A stretch of DNA of 64,000 nucleotides from the NCBI RefSeq assembly GCF_003752405.1, contig NZ_RKHK01000001.1, positions 2,542,001 to 2,606,000 of the forward strand. Direction: 5' to 3'. The notes beneath the pieces are model-generated. The model did no database searches and had not been told where the DNA came from. It worked only from the letters and a program-made list of their open reading frames with translations. Positions 51,829-60,474 of this stretch are shown here, in pieces. Made by a program: the position numbers and the translations under genes. The stretch's first letter is position 1. The number at the start of each line of letters is the position of its first letter. The stretch comes from Bogoriella caseilytica. Lineage in GTDB: Bacteria > Actinomycetota > Actinomycetes > Actinomycetales > Actinomycetaceae.

Positions 51829-52827
51829 ATGAGCCTCACCATCGGTTATGCCGCAGCGCTGGAGCAGTTCCACCCCAGCGAGGCGATCGAGTACTCCGTG
51901 GAGGCGGAGAAGCACGGCTTCTCCGGCGTCATGGCTGCCGACCACTTCCAGCCCTGGACGCCGAGCCAGGGGGAGTCGTCCTTCGTGTGGAACGTGCTGT
52001 CCGCATTGGGGGAGCGCACCACCGGCGATATCGGCCCGGGGGTGACGGCGCCGACCTTTCGCTGGCACCCGGCCATGGTGGCGCAGGCCTCGGCCACACT
52101 CGGCGCGATGTACCCCGGTCGGCACTGGCTGGGCCTGGGTTCGGGCGAGGCACTGAACGAGCACATCGTCGCCGACTACTGGCCCGAGGCGCCGGAGCGG
52201 ATCAACCGGATGTTCGAGGCGATCGAGATCATCCGCAAGCTCTTCACGAACTCCCTGAACGACAAGGACACCAAGCACTCCGGGCAGTTCTACAAGCTGG
52301 AGTCCACCCGGCTGTGGACCATGCCGGATGAGGCGCCGCCGATCTACGTCGCCACCGGCGGGCCGGTCACCGCCAAACGGGCCGGTAAGCACGCCGACGG
52401 CCTGATTACGGTGGGTGCGCCGCTGGAGAAGATCGCCGGGCTCTTCGATCGCTTCGCCACGGGCGCGAAGGACGCCGGGAAGGACCCGGACGCCATGCCC
52501 AAGATCCTCCAGCTGCACATGTCGTGGGCGCCTACCGATGAAGAAGCGCTGGCGAGTGCCTTCGACCAGTGGCCGAACGGCGGCATGAAGTTCCCCAAGG
52601 CGGACATTCGCTCGCCCTTCGATTTTGCCGCCATGGCCAAGCTGGTGCGCGAGGAGGACTTCGCCGGGCGCATGGTGATCTCCGCCGATCCGGACGAACA
52701 CCGCGCCGAGATTCAGAAGTACGTGGACCTGGGCTTCGACCGGATCTATCTGCACAACGTGGGCAGGGACCAGCGGGAGTGGGCCGAGGTCTTCGGGCGC
52801 GACGTGCTGCCCCAGCTCAGCCGGTGA
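51829..52827 (+). CDS. F420-dependent LLM-class oxidoreductase (TIGR03557-like)
   Basis: A 332-residue luciferase-like TIM-barrel oxidoreductase of the F420-using group near glucose-6-phosphate dehydrogenase [74 protein letters not shown]. The co-substrate is probably reduced or oxidised F420; the substrate is not known. The cofE gene, needed for F420 synthesis, overlaps its end (GTGA), a good functional link. Confidence 0.9.
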   Translation: MSLTIGYAAALEQFHPSEAIEYSVEAEKHGFSGVMAADHFQPWTPSQGESSFVWNVLSALGERTTGDIGPGVTAPTFRWHPAMVAQASATLGAMYPGRHWLGLGSGEALNEHIVADYWPEAPERINRMFEAIEIIRKLFTNSLNDKDTKHSGQFYKLESTRLWTMPDEAPPIYVATGGPVTAKRAGKHADGLITVGAPLEKIAGLFDRFATGAKDAGKDPDAMPKILQLHMSWAPTDEEALASAFDQWPNGGMKFPKADIRSPFDFAAMAKLVREEDFAGRMVISADPDEHRAEIQKYVDLGFDRIYLHNVGRDQREWAEVFGRDVLPQLSR

Positions 52828-53696
52828 GCGCGGAGGAGAGAGGGTCTGCGGTGTCCGCGGAGCACAACGAGCCTGCCGCGCCCGCGGTAGCCACCGGGCC
52901 GACAGTCCCCGTGGAGCCGGCCGCGACCGCTGCCCTGACCGTGATCGCACCCGAGGGCGTGCCGGTGCTGACCTCGGGTGATGACCTCGCCGCCGTCCTG
53001 ACGCCGGTGCTCGAGCGCGCGGTGTGGCCCGACGGCACGCTCGGGCTGCGCCCGGGGGACGTGGTGGTGGTCTCCTCGAAGATCGTCTCGAAGGCCGAGG
53101 GGCGCCTGGTGGCCGCCCGCGACGAGGAGGAGCGCCAGGCAGTGATCGCCGGGGAGACGGTGCGGGTCGTCGCCGAGCGTGCCCGCCCCGATGGCGGTGC
53201 GCTGCGGATCGTGGAGAACCACCTGGGCCTGGTGATGGCCGCGGCCGGGGTGGACACCTCCGATGTCCCGCCCGGTACCGCGCTGCTGCTTCCGGAGGAT
53301 CCGGACGCCTCCGCCCGCAAGCTCCGCCTCGGCCTGCACGCCCGGACCGGCGTCAAGCCCGGCGTGATCGTCACGGACACCTTCGGCCGGCCCTGGCGCC
53401 GCGGTCTGGTGGACCAGGCGATCGGCGCGGCGGGCGTGGCCGTGCAGGACGACCGGCGCGGCGAGCACGACTCCTACGGCCGAGAGCTGCAGGTGACGGT
53501 CATTGCGGTGGCCGACGAGATCGCGGCAGCCGCCGAGCTGGTCAAAGGCAAAGCCACCGGCCGGCCAGTGGCCGTCGTGCGCGGCATGGGGCATGCCGTG
53601 ACCGACGAGGACGGCGCCGGTGCCCGCGAGTTGATCCGAACCCCGGAGGAGGACATGTTCCGCCGCGGGGTGGCTGAGGACCCCGAGACGCACTGA
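52824..53696 (+). CDS. cofE: Coenzyme F420-0:L-glutamate ligase
   Basis: A GTP-dependent ligase of 290 residues that adds glutamate tails to F420-0. [70 protein letters not shown] and [16 protein letters not shown] are the CofE signatures. It lacks the nitroreductase domain found in mycobacterial FbiB. GTG 52824 overlaps the upstream stop; GTG 52851 is an alternative start with GAGAGGG upstream. The first 30 residues are Ala/Pro-rich and not conserved. Confidence 0.92.
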   Translation: MSAEERGSAVSAEHNEPAAPAVATGPTVPVEPAATAALTVIAPEGVPVLTSGDDLAAVLTPVLERAVWPDGTLGLRPGDVVVVSSKIVSKAEGRLVAARDEEERQAVIAGETVRVVAERARPDGGALRIVENHLGLVMAAAGVDTSDVPPGTALLLPEDPDASARKLRLGLHARTGVKPGVIVTDTFGRPWRRGLVDQAIGAAGVAVQDDRRGEHDSYGRELQVTVIAVADEIAAAAELVKGKATGRPVAVVRGMGHAVTDEDGAGARELIRTPEEDMFRRGVAEDPETH

Positions 53697-53722
53697 TCGA
53701 GGGCTGCGGCGCTGTGTTGCGG

Positions 53723-55321
53723 CTAATAGGGCGGATCTGCGGGGACGGAGGCATCTGCCTGACCGTCGTGACGATCGAGGTGGACCACGGTCCCGCCCGG
53801 TGCGCGCCGGTAGGTGTGCCCCGTCGGGGAGGTCCAGTCCACTGCTCCGTCCGCATGCCGGACCACGGTGAAGTCGCCACGCGACTTGGCACGGTGATCG
53901 CTCGGGCACAGGGCCACCATGTTCGCCGCCGATGTCGGTCCGCCATGCTCCCACGATTGGACATGGTCGAGTTCGCAAGCCTGGGCCTTCACCGTGCAGC
54001 CCGGCCGCGTGCAGGTTCCGTCGCGCGCCCGGACGAGCCGGGCCAGGTCGGCTGGTGGCCGGTAGACCTTCCGCCCCACATCGAGGACCGTGCCGGTCTC
54101 CGGATCAGTGACCAGTCGGCGCCAGATGCCGCCGGCCGAGAGGGCTCGGGCGGTGATCGGATCGATGGCGCCATAACCGTGAAGTTCCGGGACATTCTCC
54201 GGTGAGGGGAGTGCTTCGCCAACGGTTCCGCCAGCTGGTGCCTCGCCAGAGCCCGGCGGTTCACGACCAGGCTCGAGCAGTGCAGTGACGGGTACGGTGA
54301 CGTTGATGCGCGGGGCGCCGCCCCCGGTGGGGAAGCTGAAAATCGTTGGCCTCGCCTCGGAATTCTCGGTGCCCACCTCATTGACGGTCTGAGCTGAATC
54401 CGCACTGGCGGGCTCCGCCGCGGTATCGGGCGACATCCCACCCGATCGGCAGTCGGCCGTGCCCGACAGCACCGGCAGCTCGACCCGGCCGGTCGCCAGG
54501 GCGTGATGCCCGATCGCCGCGAGAGCGTCAGTGCGCAGCTGATCGGTGGTGCGTCCGTCCGACTCAGCACGTGCATGGCGCGCCGCTCCGTCGAGGCTGA
54601 GGTCAAGCGCCAGCGCGTCCTCGGCCGGGAGCACTGCCGAGATACGGGCCATGCCGTCCGGGAGTGCGCTGGGCCGGTTGACCCGGCGCATGCTGCGGGC
54701 GACCTGATGTCGCGCCCCAGCTCCCTCGGGGTCGGCCGCCACCACCAGCTTCGCCACATCGCGCGTCAGCTGTGCGGGCGTGCGACCGGCAGCATGCGGG
54801 AGGAGCGTGTCCTCGACGTCCATGACCAGTGGTTCAGGCAGCCCGTCGAGACCGCCGATCAGGGCTCGGGCTTTGGCCCAGCACAGGTGCCCGTCGGCCA
54901 GCGCCTCGCCGGTGGCGGTCATCGAGCCGGTGATCGCCCGGCCGGTCTTGATGAGCGTGGCCGCGGCTGGCCGGGAGATGCCGAGCCGCATGGCGAGCTC
55001 TCGCGCGGCACGCGGCTCGAGAACACGACGGCTCCGCGCCTCGCCGGGGCCGGCTGACGTGGGAGCGGGCCGGGCGCCCTCGCCCGCTCCATAGAGCTCG
55101 GTCACCTGCGCCTCGACGACGGCAGCCGCCTCGGCCTGGCGTGCCTGCGCCCACGCGGCCACCCGGCCCCACACGGCCACAGCGTCCAGCGAGTCGTAGG
55201 AGTCGAGCGAGTCGTCGAAGGCATCCGCGAGCACAGCAAGCTCCAGGCCGGTCACGTTCGCAGCGCGCTCGACCAGCTCACGGCCCGGAAGATCCGGGAT
55301 CTCGAACTCTCGCTTCGCCAT
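53723..55321 (-). CDS. DUF222/13E12-family HNH endonuclease
   Basis: A 532-residue protein with an N-terminal DUF222 domain (ARELAMRLGISRPAAATLIKTG, LPEPLVMDVEDTLLPHA) and a C-terminal HNH nuclease domain (CTRPGCTVKAQACELDHV..HGGPTSAANMVALCPSDH). The middle holds a long low-complexity insert. These genes are numerous in actinobacteria and include the mycobacterial REP13E12 repeats. A near-perfect LexA box overlaps its promoter, so it should be DNA-damage induced. The ATG stands 6 nt after TATGTT. No terminal repeats or transposase were found near it. Confidence 0.93.
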   Translation of the reverse strand: MAKREFEIPDLPGRELVERAANVTGLELAVLADAFDDSLDSYDSLDAVAVWGRVAAWAQARQAEAAAVVEAQVTELYGAGEGARPAPTSAGPGEARSRRVLEPRAARELAMRLGISRPAAATLIKTGRAITGSMTATGEALADGHLCWAKARALIGGLDGLPEPLVMDVEDTLLPHAAGRTPAQLTRDVAKLVVAADPEGAGARHQVARSMRRVNRPSALPDGMARISAVLPAEDALALDLSLDGAARHARAESDGRTTDQLRTDALAAIGHHALATGRVELPVLSGTADCRSGGMSPDTAAEPASADSAQTVNEVGTENSEARPTIFSFPTGGGAPRINVTVPVTALLEPGREPPGSGEAPAGGTVGEALPSPENVPELHGYGAIDPITARALSAGGIWRRLVTDPETGTVLDVGRKVYRPPADLARLVRARDGTCTRPGCTVKAQACELDHVQSWEHGGPTSAANMVALCPSDHRAKSRGDFTVVRHADGAVDWTSPTGHTYRRAPGGTVVHLDRHDGQADASVPADPPY

Positions 55322-55324
55322 GAA

Positions 55325-55340
55325 TCAAACATACGTTCGA
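55325..55340 (-). promoter_or_regulatory. LexA (SOS) box of the HNH gene
   Basis: On the minus strand it reads TCGAACGTATGTTTGA, one base from the actinobacterial SOS consensus TCGAAC-N4-GTTCGA. It overlaps the TATGTT -10 hexamer (55328-55333) and ends 3 nt before the start codon, so LexA would block RNA polymerase directly. Confidence 0.8.
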
Positions 55341-55415
55341 CCACTGACATTGCGGTCCGTCGGCCGTGATCGGCAGTTCTCGGAGGCCGTCCGGGGTGTG
55401 CGGCGGGTGTGTCGT

Positions 55416-55421
55416 TAGGCT
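55416..55421 (+). promoter_or_regulatory. -10 element of leaderless promoter
   Basis: TAGGCT is followed by 6 nt and the GTG at 55428. Confidence 0.6.
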
Positions 55422-55427
55422 AGATCG

Positions 55428-55850
55428 GTGCCCACCTTCGTTCGGTATCAGAGCGCCGTACCGAACCGTCGCGGGAGATTCCCAGGGATCTTCGCACTCG
55501 CGAACGGACTCGGAACTGCGGGCCTGCTTTCTGTTGAGGACGCCGTCTGGCTCAGAGCGGCAAACGACCGTGCGAATGCGACATACGTGGACCCGGTCAC
55601 CGTGGTCGCGGACTGCTACGACCACACGAAGAATCCCGGGGCACGTGCCTGGTTCAAGGCCTCCGCAGTCGATCTGCTACGCCAAGCCGAGGTATATCTC
55701 GGCCTTCTCGATCGCCACCGGATCGGGTGGGTGGAGCTCCGCACGAGCGCGCCGGGCCGAATCACCTACGAGGACAACGTCCAGGTCGTCGCCGTTCCGC
55801 CGGTCTACCCGGATCACTGGCCCTTCAGCGGACGCTGCGGTGAGTCGTGA
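55428..55850 (+). CDS. Conserved hypothetical protein
   Basis: A 140-residue soluble protein of a type I recall from other actinobacteria, without known function: FVRYQSAVPNRRGRFPGIF, ANGLGTAGLLSVEDAVWLRAAND, FKASAVDLLRQAEVYLGLLDRHRIGW, YEDNVQVVAVPPVYPDHWPF. The GTG start is given by the leaderless promoter TAGGCT. It stands alone, divergent from the HNH gene (106 bp apart) and convergent with adenosine deaminase. Codon use matches the neighbours. Confidence 0.75.
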   Translation: MPTFVRYQSAVPNRRGRFPGIFALANGLGTAGLLSVEDAVWLRAANDRANATYVDPVTVVADCYDHTKNPGARAWFKASAVDLLRQAEVYLGLLDRHRIGWVELRTSAPGRITYEDNVQVVAVPPVYPDHWPFSGRCGES

Positions 55851-55880
55851 CTGGGTGCCCACGCCTGCCGAATCCCGTCC

Positions 55881-55898
55881 GCCAGCGGCCGCGCTGGC
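55881..55898. terminator. Short hairpin between convergent genes
   Basis: GCCAGCG at 55881-55887 pairs with CGCTGGC at 55892-55898 around 4 nt. It is a weak candidate for termination of the hypothetical gene. Confidence 0.35.
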
Positions 55899-55940
55899 CT
55901 TCGAGCCCGCGGCCACGCGGCCTCTCCGGGGCGCACCGCC

Positions 55941-57167
55941 TCACCCCATCGCGGTCGAGCCCGGCGCCCGCTCCTCAAAGCCTTCGATGATGCGCTCCAT
56001 CAGTCGCCCCCGTTCCTTCAGCGGCAGGAAGGCCGCCTCGGCGGCCGTGAGCTCGGCCCGGGCGAAGTCCGCAACATCCCAAGTGAAGGTCTCCGCGAGC
56101 ACGCGCATCTCTTTCGAAATGCAGGTCTGGGACATCATGCGGTTGTCGGGGTTGATCGTGACCGCGAAGCCCAGCTGGGCCAGCAGATCGACCGGGTGCT
56201 GTGCGGGGCCATCCACCACCCACCTCGAGTTGGAGAGCAAGCAGACCTCGAGCGGGATCTGCCGATCCAGGATCCACCGGGCCACCGGACCGAAATCCAG
56301 GTCAGCGCTCTCCACGCCGCCGGCCAGCTCGACCTGCTGGACGGCCGTGCGCACATCAAGCGCCTCGCCGTTCAGGGTGAAGTCCTCGACCACGCGCACG
56401 CCGTGGCCCAGACGCAGGGCGTGCAGGACGTGCACGGTCTCCCACAGGCTGTGTACGCCGTCGCCCTCGCCGGCGTGGATCGTGGACGGCACGCCGGACT
56501 CGTGCAGGATCTGGGCCGCGACCAGATGCTTGGCGGCCGGATGCCCATGCTCCGGACCAGCAATGTCGAAGCCGGCCACCGAGCCCGGGGTGGTGCCGCG
56601 CCCGCCATCCTCGTAGGTGCGCACGGTCAGCTCCGCCACCTCGGCGGACAGCTCGGTCTCGCGCATGCCGCAGAGCAGCTGACGGAAGCTGACCTCCTGG
56701 CCCGACGCGGCGAGCTCGGTCTCCGCCCCGGCCAGCCCGGCGGTCACTGCTGCCACCGCTTCGTCCATGCTCAGCCCGCCGCGCACGTGCTTCTCCGGTG
56801 CCCAGCGAACCTCACCATGGATGACGCCGTCCGCCGCGGCGTCGAAGGCCCATTCGCGGGCCACCCGGCTGATCGAGTCGGGGTCCTGCATCAACGCGGT
56901 GGTGAACCAGAACTTCTGGTGCGGGAACTCCTCGCGGGGCTCGGCATCGCGAGTGTGAAACCACCAGGCCAGCTTCTCGCCGTCCTGGTACGGCAGCGAG
57001 ACGTTCTGGGCCTGCGCCAGTTCCACCAGCGTCTCGGGGTGGATGTGGCCATCCAGATGATCGTGCAGAGTCACCTTGGGTAGCGCCAGGTAGGGCTCCT
57101 CGGCAGGTCCGGCCCAGCGAGGTGACCCGGACGGCAGCGGAGTGGGGGGAAGTTCTGGACGGGACAC
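55941..57167 (-). CDS. add: Adenosine deaminase
   Basis: A 408-residue deaminase of the purine branch, converting adenosine to inosine. Zinc ligands His35 and His37 are in LHDHLDGHI, and TIHAGEGDGVHS carries the next His and the catalytic Glu. The metal Asp lies in TINPDNRMMS, where most bacterial enzymes have T-D-D or T-D-N-R-L-M-S, so Pro replaces Thr just before the Asp. A 60-residue insertion near 250-310 resembles other actinobacterial members. It follows the sugar-type ABC importer by 39 bp and is probably in its operon. Confidence 0.9.
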   Translation of the reverse strand: MSRPELPPTPLPSGSPRWAGPAEEPYLALPKVTLHDHLDGHIHPETLVELAQAQNVSLPYQDGEKLAWWFHTRDAEPREEFPHQKFWFTTALMQDPDSISRVAREWAFDAAADGVIHGEVRWAPEKHVRGGLSMDEAVAAVTAGLAGAETELAASGQEVSFRQLLCGMRETELSAEVAELTVRTYEDGGRGTTPGSVAGFDIAGPEHGHPAAKHLVAAQILHESGVPSTIHAGEGDGVHSLWETVHVLHALRLGHGVRVVEDFTLNGEALDVRTAVQQVELAGGVESADLDFGPVARWILDRQIPLEVCLLSNSRWVVDGPAQHPVDLLAQLGFAVTINPDNRMMSQTCISKEMRVLAETFTWDVADFARAELTAAEAAFLPLKERGRLMERIIEGFEERAPGSTAMG

Positions 57168-57206
57168 GAGGGCTCCTTGGTCTGTGACGTGAAACGGTGC
57201 GGCGAG

Positions 57207-58025
57207 TTAGCGCCCGGCTCCGGCGCCGATGCCCGCCTTGATGTAGCGCTGCGAGAAGATCAGCAGGATCGCCGCTGGGAGTGCGGTCATGGCGGCGGCG
57301 GACATCACGGTGGACCAGTCCACCGTGGGGGCATCCATGATGTGGAAGATGGCGACGACTGCCGGACGCACCTCGGGAGAACGGGTGAGGGTCTGGCCGA
57401 TCAGGAAGTCGCCCCAGGTGAAGATGAAGGCGAAGACCCCGGCGGTGATGATCGCGTTGCGGCCCAGCGGAACCACGATCCGCCACAAGCGCTGGAGCGT
57501 GCTGGCGCCGTCGATCATGGCCGCCTCGAGGACCTCGCTGTCCAAGGAGAGCATGAACGAGCGCAGCACGATCACCGCGAACGGCACAGCGGACGTGGCA
57601 TTGGCGATGATCAAGGCCAGGTGGCTGTTCAGGATGCCCATCGTGTTGAACATGGCGTAGAGCGCGTTGAGCAGCGTGATGTTCGGGACCATCTGGGCGA
57701 GCAGGACGCCGAGCAGGGCGACGTCCACCACTCGCCCGCGTAGCCGGCTCAGCGCGAAGCCGGCCGGCACCGAGATCAGCAGGGTCAACAGCACAGCACC
57801 AGCGGCCACGATCAACGAGGTCTGGATGGGGGAGAGCATCCGCTCCATGGCGTTCGCATAGCCCTGCAGTGAGGGCGAGGTCGGCACCACCGTCATGGTC
57901 GCCGAGCTGGCCGAGGCCTGGAGCGAGGCGGAAACCAACCAGTAGATCGGAAAGAGCAGGACGACGACGATCGCCAGACCGCCGAGGGACCAGAGCCATC
58001 GCGACCCCGGATGACGCGGCCGCAT
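57207..58025 (-). CDS. ABC transporter permease (MalG type)
   Basis: A 272-residue CUT1 permease with six predicted helices. The EAA loop is LEAAMIDGASTLQRLWRIVVP. AGFALSRLRGRVVD and FTWGDFLIGQ are the family segments. The ATG overlaps the upstream permease stop (ATGA). A longer frame from 58526 is a shadow inside the MalF-type gene. Likely partner of the next two upstream genes. Confidence 0.92.
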   Translation of the reverse strand: MRPRHPGSRWLWSLGGLAIVVVLLFPIYWLVSASLQASASSATMTVVPTSPSLQGYANAMERMLSPIQTSLIVAAGAVLLTLLISVPAGFALSRLRGRVVDVALLGVLLAQMVPNITLLNALYAMFNTMGILNSHLALIIANATSAVPFAVIVLRSFMLSLDSEVLEAAMIDGASTLQRLWRIVVPLGRNAIITAGVFAFIFTWGDFLIGQTLTRSPEVRPAVVAIFHIMDAPTVDWSTVMSAAAMTALPAAILLIFSQRYIKAGIGAGAGR

Positions 58026-58999
58026 CAGTTCGCCTCCTCGCGCCGGCTCAACCACGCATACACCGCGGCGATGATGATGGTCACGACGAGCAGGACATTG
58101 CCGAAGGCGGCGCCCACGCCGAAGTTGAAGTGGCGGAAGGAGGAGTCGTAGGAGAGCAGCGCCAGGGTCTGCGTGGAGTTCGCCGGTCCGCCGCCGGTCA
58201 GGGCGAGCACCAGGTCCAGTACCTTCAGCGTGGCGATGATGCCCAGGATGGTCATCACGAGCATCACGGGCATGATCTGCGGCAAGGTGATCGACCACAG
58301 GCGCCGCCAGTATCCGGCGCCATCCAAGGTGGCAGCCTCCTCGAGTTCGTGAGGGACATTGCGCAGCGCAGCACCCAGGATGGTCGCCATGAAGGGTAGG
58401 CCCGCCCAGGTGTTGACGCCGATGATGGCCCAGATCGCCCAGCTGGAGTCCGCCAGCCAACTCGGCCCATCGATGCCGATGCCCGCCAGCAGCTGGTTGA
58501 TGATGCCGTTGCCCTGCAGCATCCATCGCCAGGTGGTGGCGGTGATGATCAGGGGTACCAGCCAGGGCAGCAGCAGCACGGTGGACATCCAGCGGCTCCC
58601 GGGAAAGTCCCGCTGGAAGTACAGCGCCAGCAGGAGACCGCCGCTCATCTGGATGGCCAGGGAGACGATGGTGATGAGCAGGGTGTTGCGCAGGGCCCGG
58701 CCGAAGTGGGCTGAGCCGATCGCCTCGGCGTAGTTCGCGAAGCCGACGAAGGGCGCCTCGCCGGTGAGGAAGGTGCCCGAGGTGAAGTCCACCAGGGACA
58801 TGTAGATGCCGTAGCCCAGCGGATAGGCCAGGAAGAGTCCGATGAAGAGCACCGCCGGCAGGAGCAGCATGAGATTCGCTCGGTTGCGGCGGCGCTCCAG
58901 TGGTCCCGCGGCGCCGGAACCGCGGCGCTGGGCGGCGCCGCCAGGGGCCTGCGGCAGACGAGTCGCGTCCACCGCAGGCCCCATGGTCGTCTCACTCAC
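58025..58999 (-). CDS. ABC transporter permease (MalF type)
   Basis: A 324-residue CUT1 permease with six predicted helices and EAA loop LEEAATLDGAGYWRRLWSITLP; the LALTGGGPANSTQTLALLSY segment is typical. The GTG start overlaps the end of the binding-protein gene by 8 bp; the first 36 residues are Gly/Ala/Arg-rich and cytoplasmic. Works with the binding protein at 58992-60230. No ATPase gene is nearby. Confidence 0.92.
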   Translation of the reverse strand: MSETTMGPAVDATRLPQAPGGAAQRRGSGAAGPLERRRNRANLMLLLPAVLFIGLFLAYPLGYGIYMSLVDFTSGTFLTGEAPFVGFANYAEAIGSAHFGRALRNTLLITIVSLAIQMSGGLLLALYFQRDFPGSRWMSTVLLLPWLVPLIITATTWRWMLQGNGIINQLLAGIGIDGPSWLADSSWAIWAIIGVNTWAGLPFMATILGAALRNVPHELEEAATLDGAGYWRRLWSITLPQIMPVMLVMTILGIIATLKVLDLVLALTGGGPANSTQTLALLSYDSSFRHFNFGVGAAFGNVLLVVTIIIAAVYAWLSRREEAN

Positions 59000-60230
59000 C
59001 GGCTGCGCGCTCCAGTGCTTCCTCGGGGCTCATGCCCTCGACCACCACGTAGTCGATGGCCGAGCCGAGCCGGGTGCCGACGGCACGCCAGTCATCGTCG
59101 AGCTCGGCTGCCTGGTCGTAGGCACCGGCGATGCCATCCACGAAGGGAGCGATCACCGGGTCGAGCTCGCTGAAGTCGGACGCGGCATCCTGGTGGGCGG
59201 GCAGGTAGTACTGCACCTCGGCGATCTCGAGCTGGTTCTCCGGCGCGATACGGCAGTCCAGCACCGCGGCGGCCGCCGCCGAGACGGTGTCGTCATGGCC
59301 GGTCGTCACCGTCCACAGGTTGCCCGTGACACCCGACCGCGGCTCGTGAGAGCTGTCCAGGACCGGCGTCGGGGCGAACTCCCGGGGTGCGTTCTCGTAG
59401 TCCTGGGACTGCGGCGAGCCGGCCCACGGACCGTTCATCGTCATCGCGGCGAGGCCACCGTTGAACTGATCCTGGAAGTCCCACCCCCAGTTGACCATCT
59501 CCGAGGACATCGAGCCATCCTCGACGAGGTCCTGGTAGAGCTGCAGCGCAGCGATCGTGCCGGGATCGGAGAAATCGGCCGGGTCGCCGCCGGCGCTGAG
59601 GATGAAGGGCAACAGGAAGAAGCTGCCGGCATCGCCACTCGCATCGCCAGGGAGGGCGATGCCGTAGCGATCCTCGGTGGTCAGCTCGGCCGCCACCTCG
59701 CGCAGCTCCTCGAAGGTCGTGGGCGGCTCCAGTCCCGCCTCCTCGAACAGATCCGGGCGGTACTCGAGTGCGGCGAGCTCCACGTGGGTCGCGATGCCGT
59801 ACAGCGTGCCGTCGCGGTAGCCCATCTGCTCGGTGGACTCGTCCAGACCTTCCGGCTCCAGACCGAAGGCGCTCAGATCGGCGAGGAAGCCGCTCGAGGC
59901 CAGCTCACCGATCGTCGCCGAGTTCACCATGAGGATCTCCGGTAGGTCCCCGGCCGAGCCGGCCTGGAGCACCTGCTGGGCGAGCTGATCCGCGGTGAAG
60001 TCCTCGACCGCGATCGTCACGCCCAGGTCCTCGGCGCACTGCTCGAGCTGCTCTCGGTTCAGCGTCATGAAGGGGTCGTAGGGGACGCCGTGCCACATGG
60101 TCAGCTCGACCCCCTCGAAGTCTGCGGGATCGGCGCCGGCATCGGGGGAGTCGTCGCTGCCGCCGCAAGCGGCGAGGACCAGAGTCAGGCTGAGGGTGCC
60201 GCCGAGGGCGGACAAGACGCGTCGGGACAT
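58992..60230 (-). CDS. ABC transporter substrate-binding lipoprotein
   Basis: A 412-residue extracytoplasmic binding protein with Sec signal and lipobox LAAC. ELTMWHGVPYDPFMTLN and AGDLPEILMVNSATIGELA are typical of CUT1 carbohydrate-binding proteins. The ligand is not evident; the adjacent adenosine deaminase raises the chance of a nucleoside or ribosyl compound, though the family is sugar-like. ATG 60230 has GGAGAGG at good spacing; the longer frame upstream lacks a signal. Confidence 0.9.
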   Translation of the reverse strand: MSRRVLSALGGTLSLTLVLAACGGSDDSPDAGADPADFEGVELTMWHGVPYDPFMTLNREQLEQCAEDLGVTIAVEDFTADQLAQQVLQAGSAGDLPEILMVNSATIGELASSGFLADLSAFGLEPEGLDESTEQMGYRDGTLYGIATHVELAALEYRPDLFEEAGLEPPTTFEELREVAAELTTEDRYGIALPGDASGDAGSFFLLPFILSAGGDPADFSDPGTIAALQLYQDLVEDGSMSSEMVNWGWDFQDQFNGGLAAMTMNGPWAGSPQSQDYENAPREFAPTPVLDSSHEPRSGVTGNLWTVTTGHDDTVSAAAAAVLDCRIAPENQLEIAEVQYYLPAHQDAASDFSELDPVIAPFVDGIAGAYDQAAELDDDWRAVGTRLGSAIDYVVVEGMSPEEALERAAGE

Positions 60231-60474
60231 GAAGGCCTCTCCAGAGGTGTGCATCGATGCGAAGGAAGTGATGGCGCAGCGCCGACCGGAATGCCGGAGC
60301 TCCATGCGCGGGAGCAACTGGGGTGACCTCAGCCGGACTCCCGAACGGCACTGTAGCGACGCCGTGTTAACCGGAGCGCCACTTCGTGTAACAAACGGTG
60401 GCTACTTCGAGCGTCCCCTCGGGCTGAGCCCGGCGCCGCAGTGTGCCGCGCAGGCGGCGAGAGGAACGACTCCC
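60231..60474. other. Promoter region of the ABC importer/add operon
   Basis: These 244 bp hold a possible minus-strand -10 TACAGT (plus 60350-60355) and two like words, CGTGTTAAC (60363-60371) and CGTGTAAC (60385-60392), 22 bp apart. These could be a regulator's binding sites. No gene is seen. Confidence 0.35.

Noticed and set aside
50290-52950. An 886-codon open frame on the minus strand
   Set aside because: It is antisense to GH4 and the F420-dependent oxidoreductase and lacks any domain signal.
53723-55321. HNH/DUF222 gene as part of a mobile element or intron
   Set aside because: No terminal repeats, target duplication, transposase or split host gene were found. It is better treated as a normal SOS-controlled gene.
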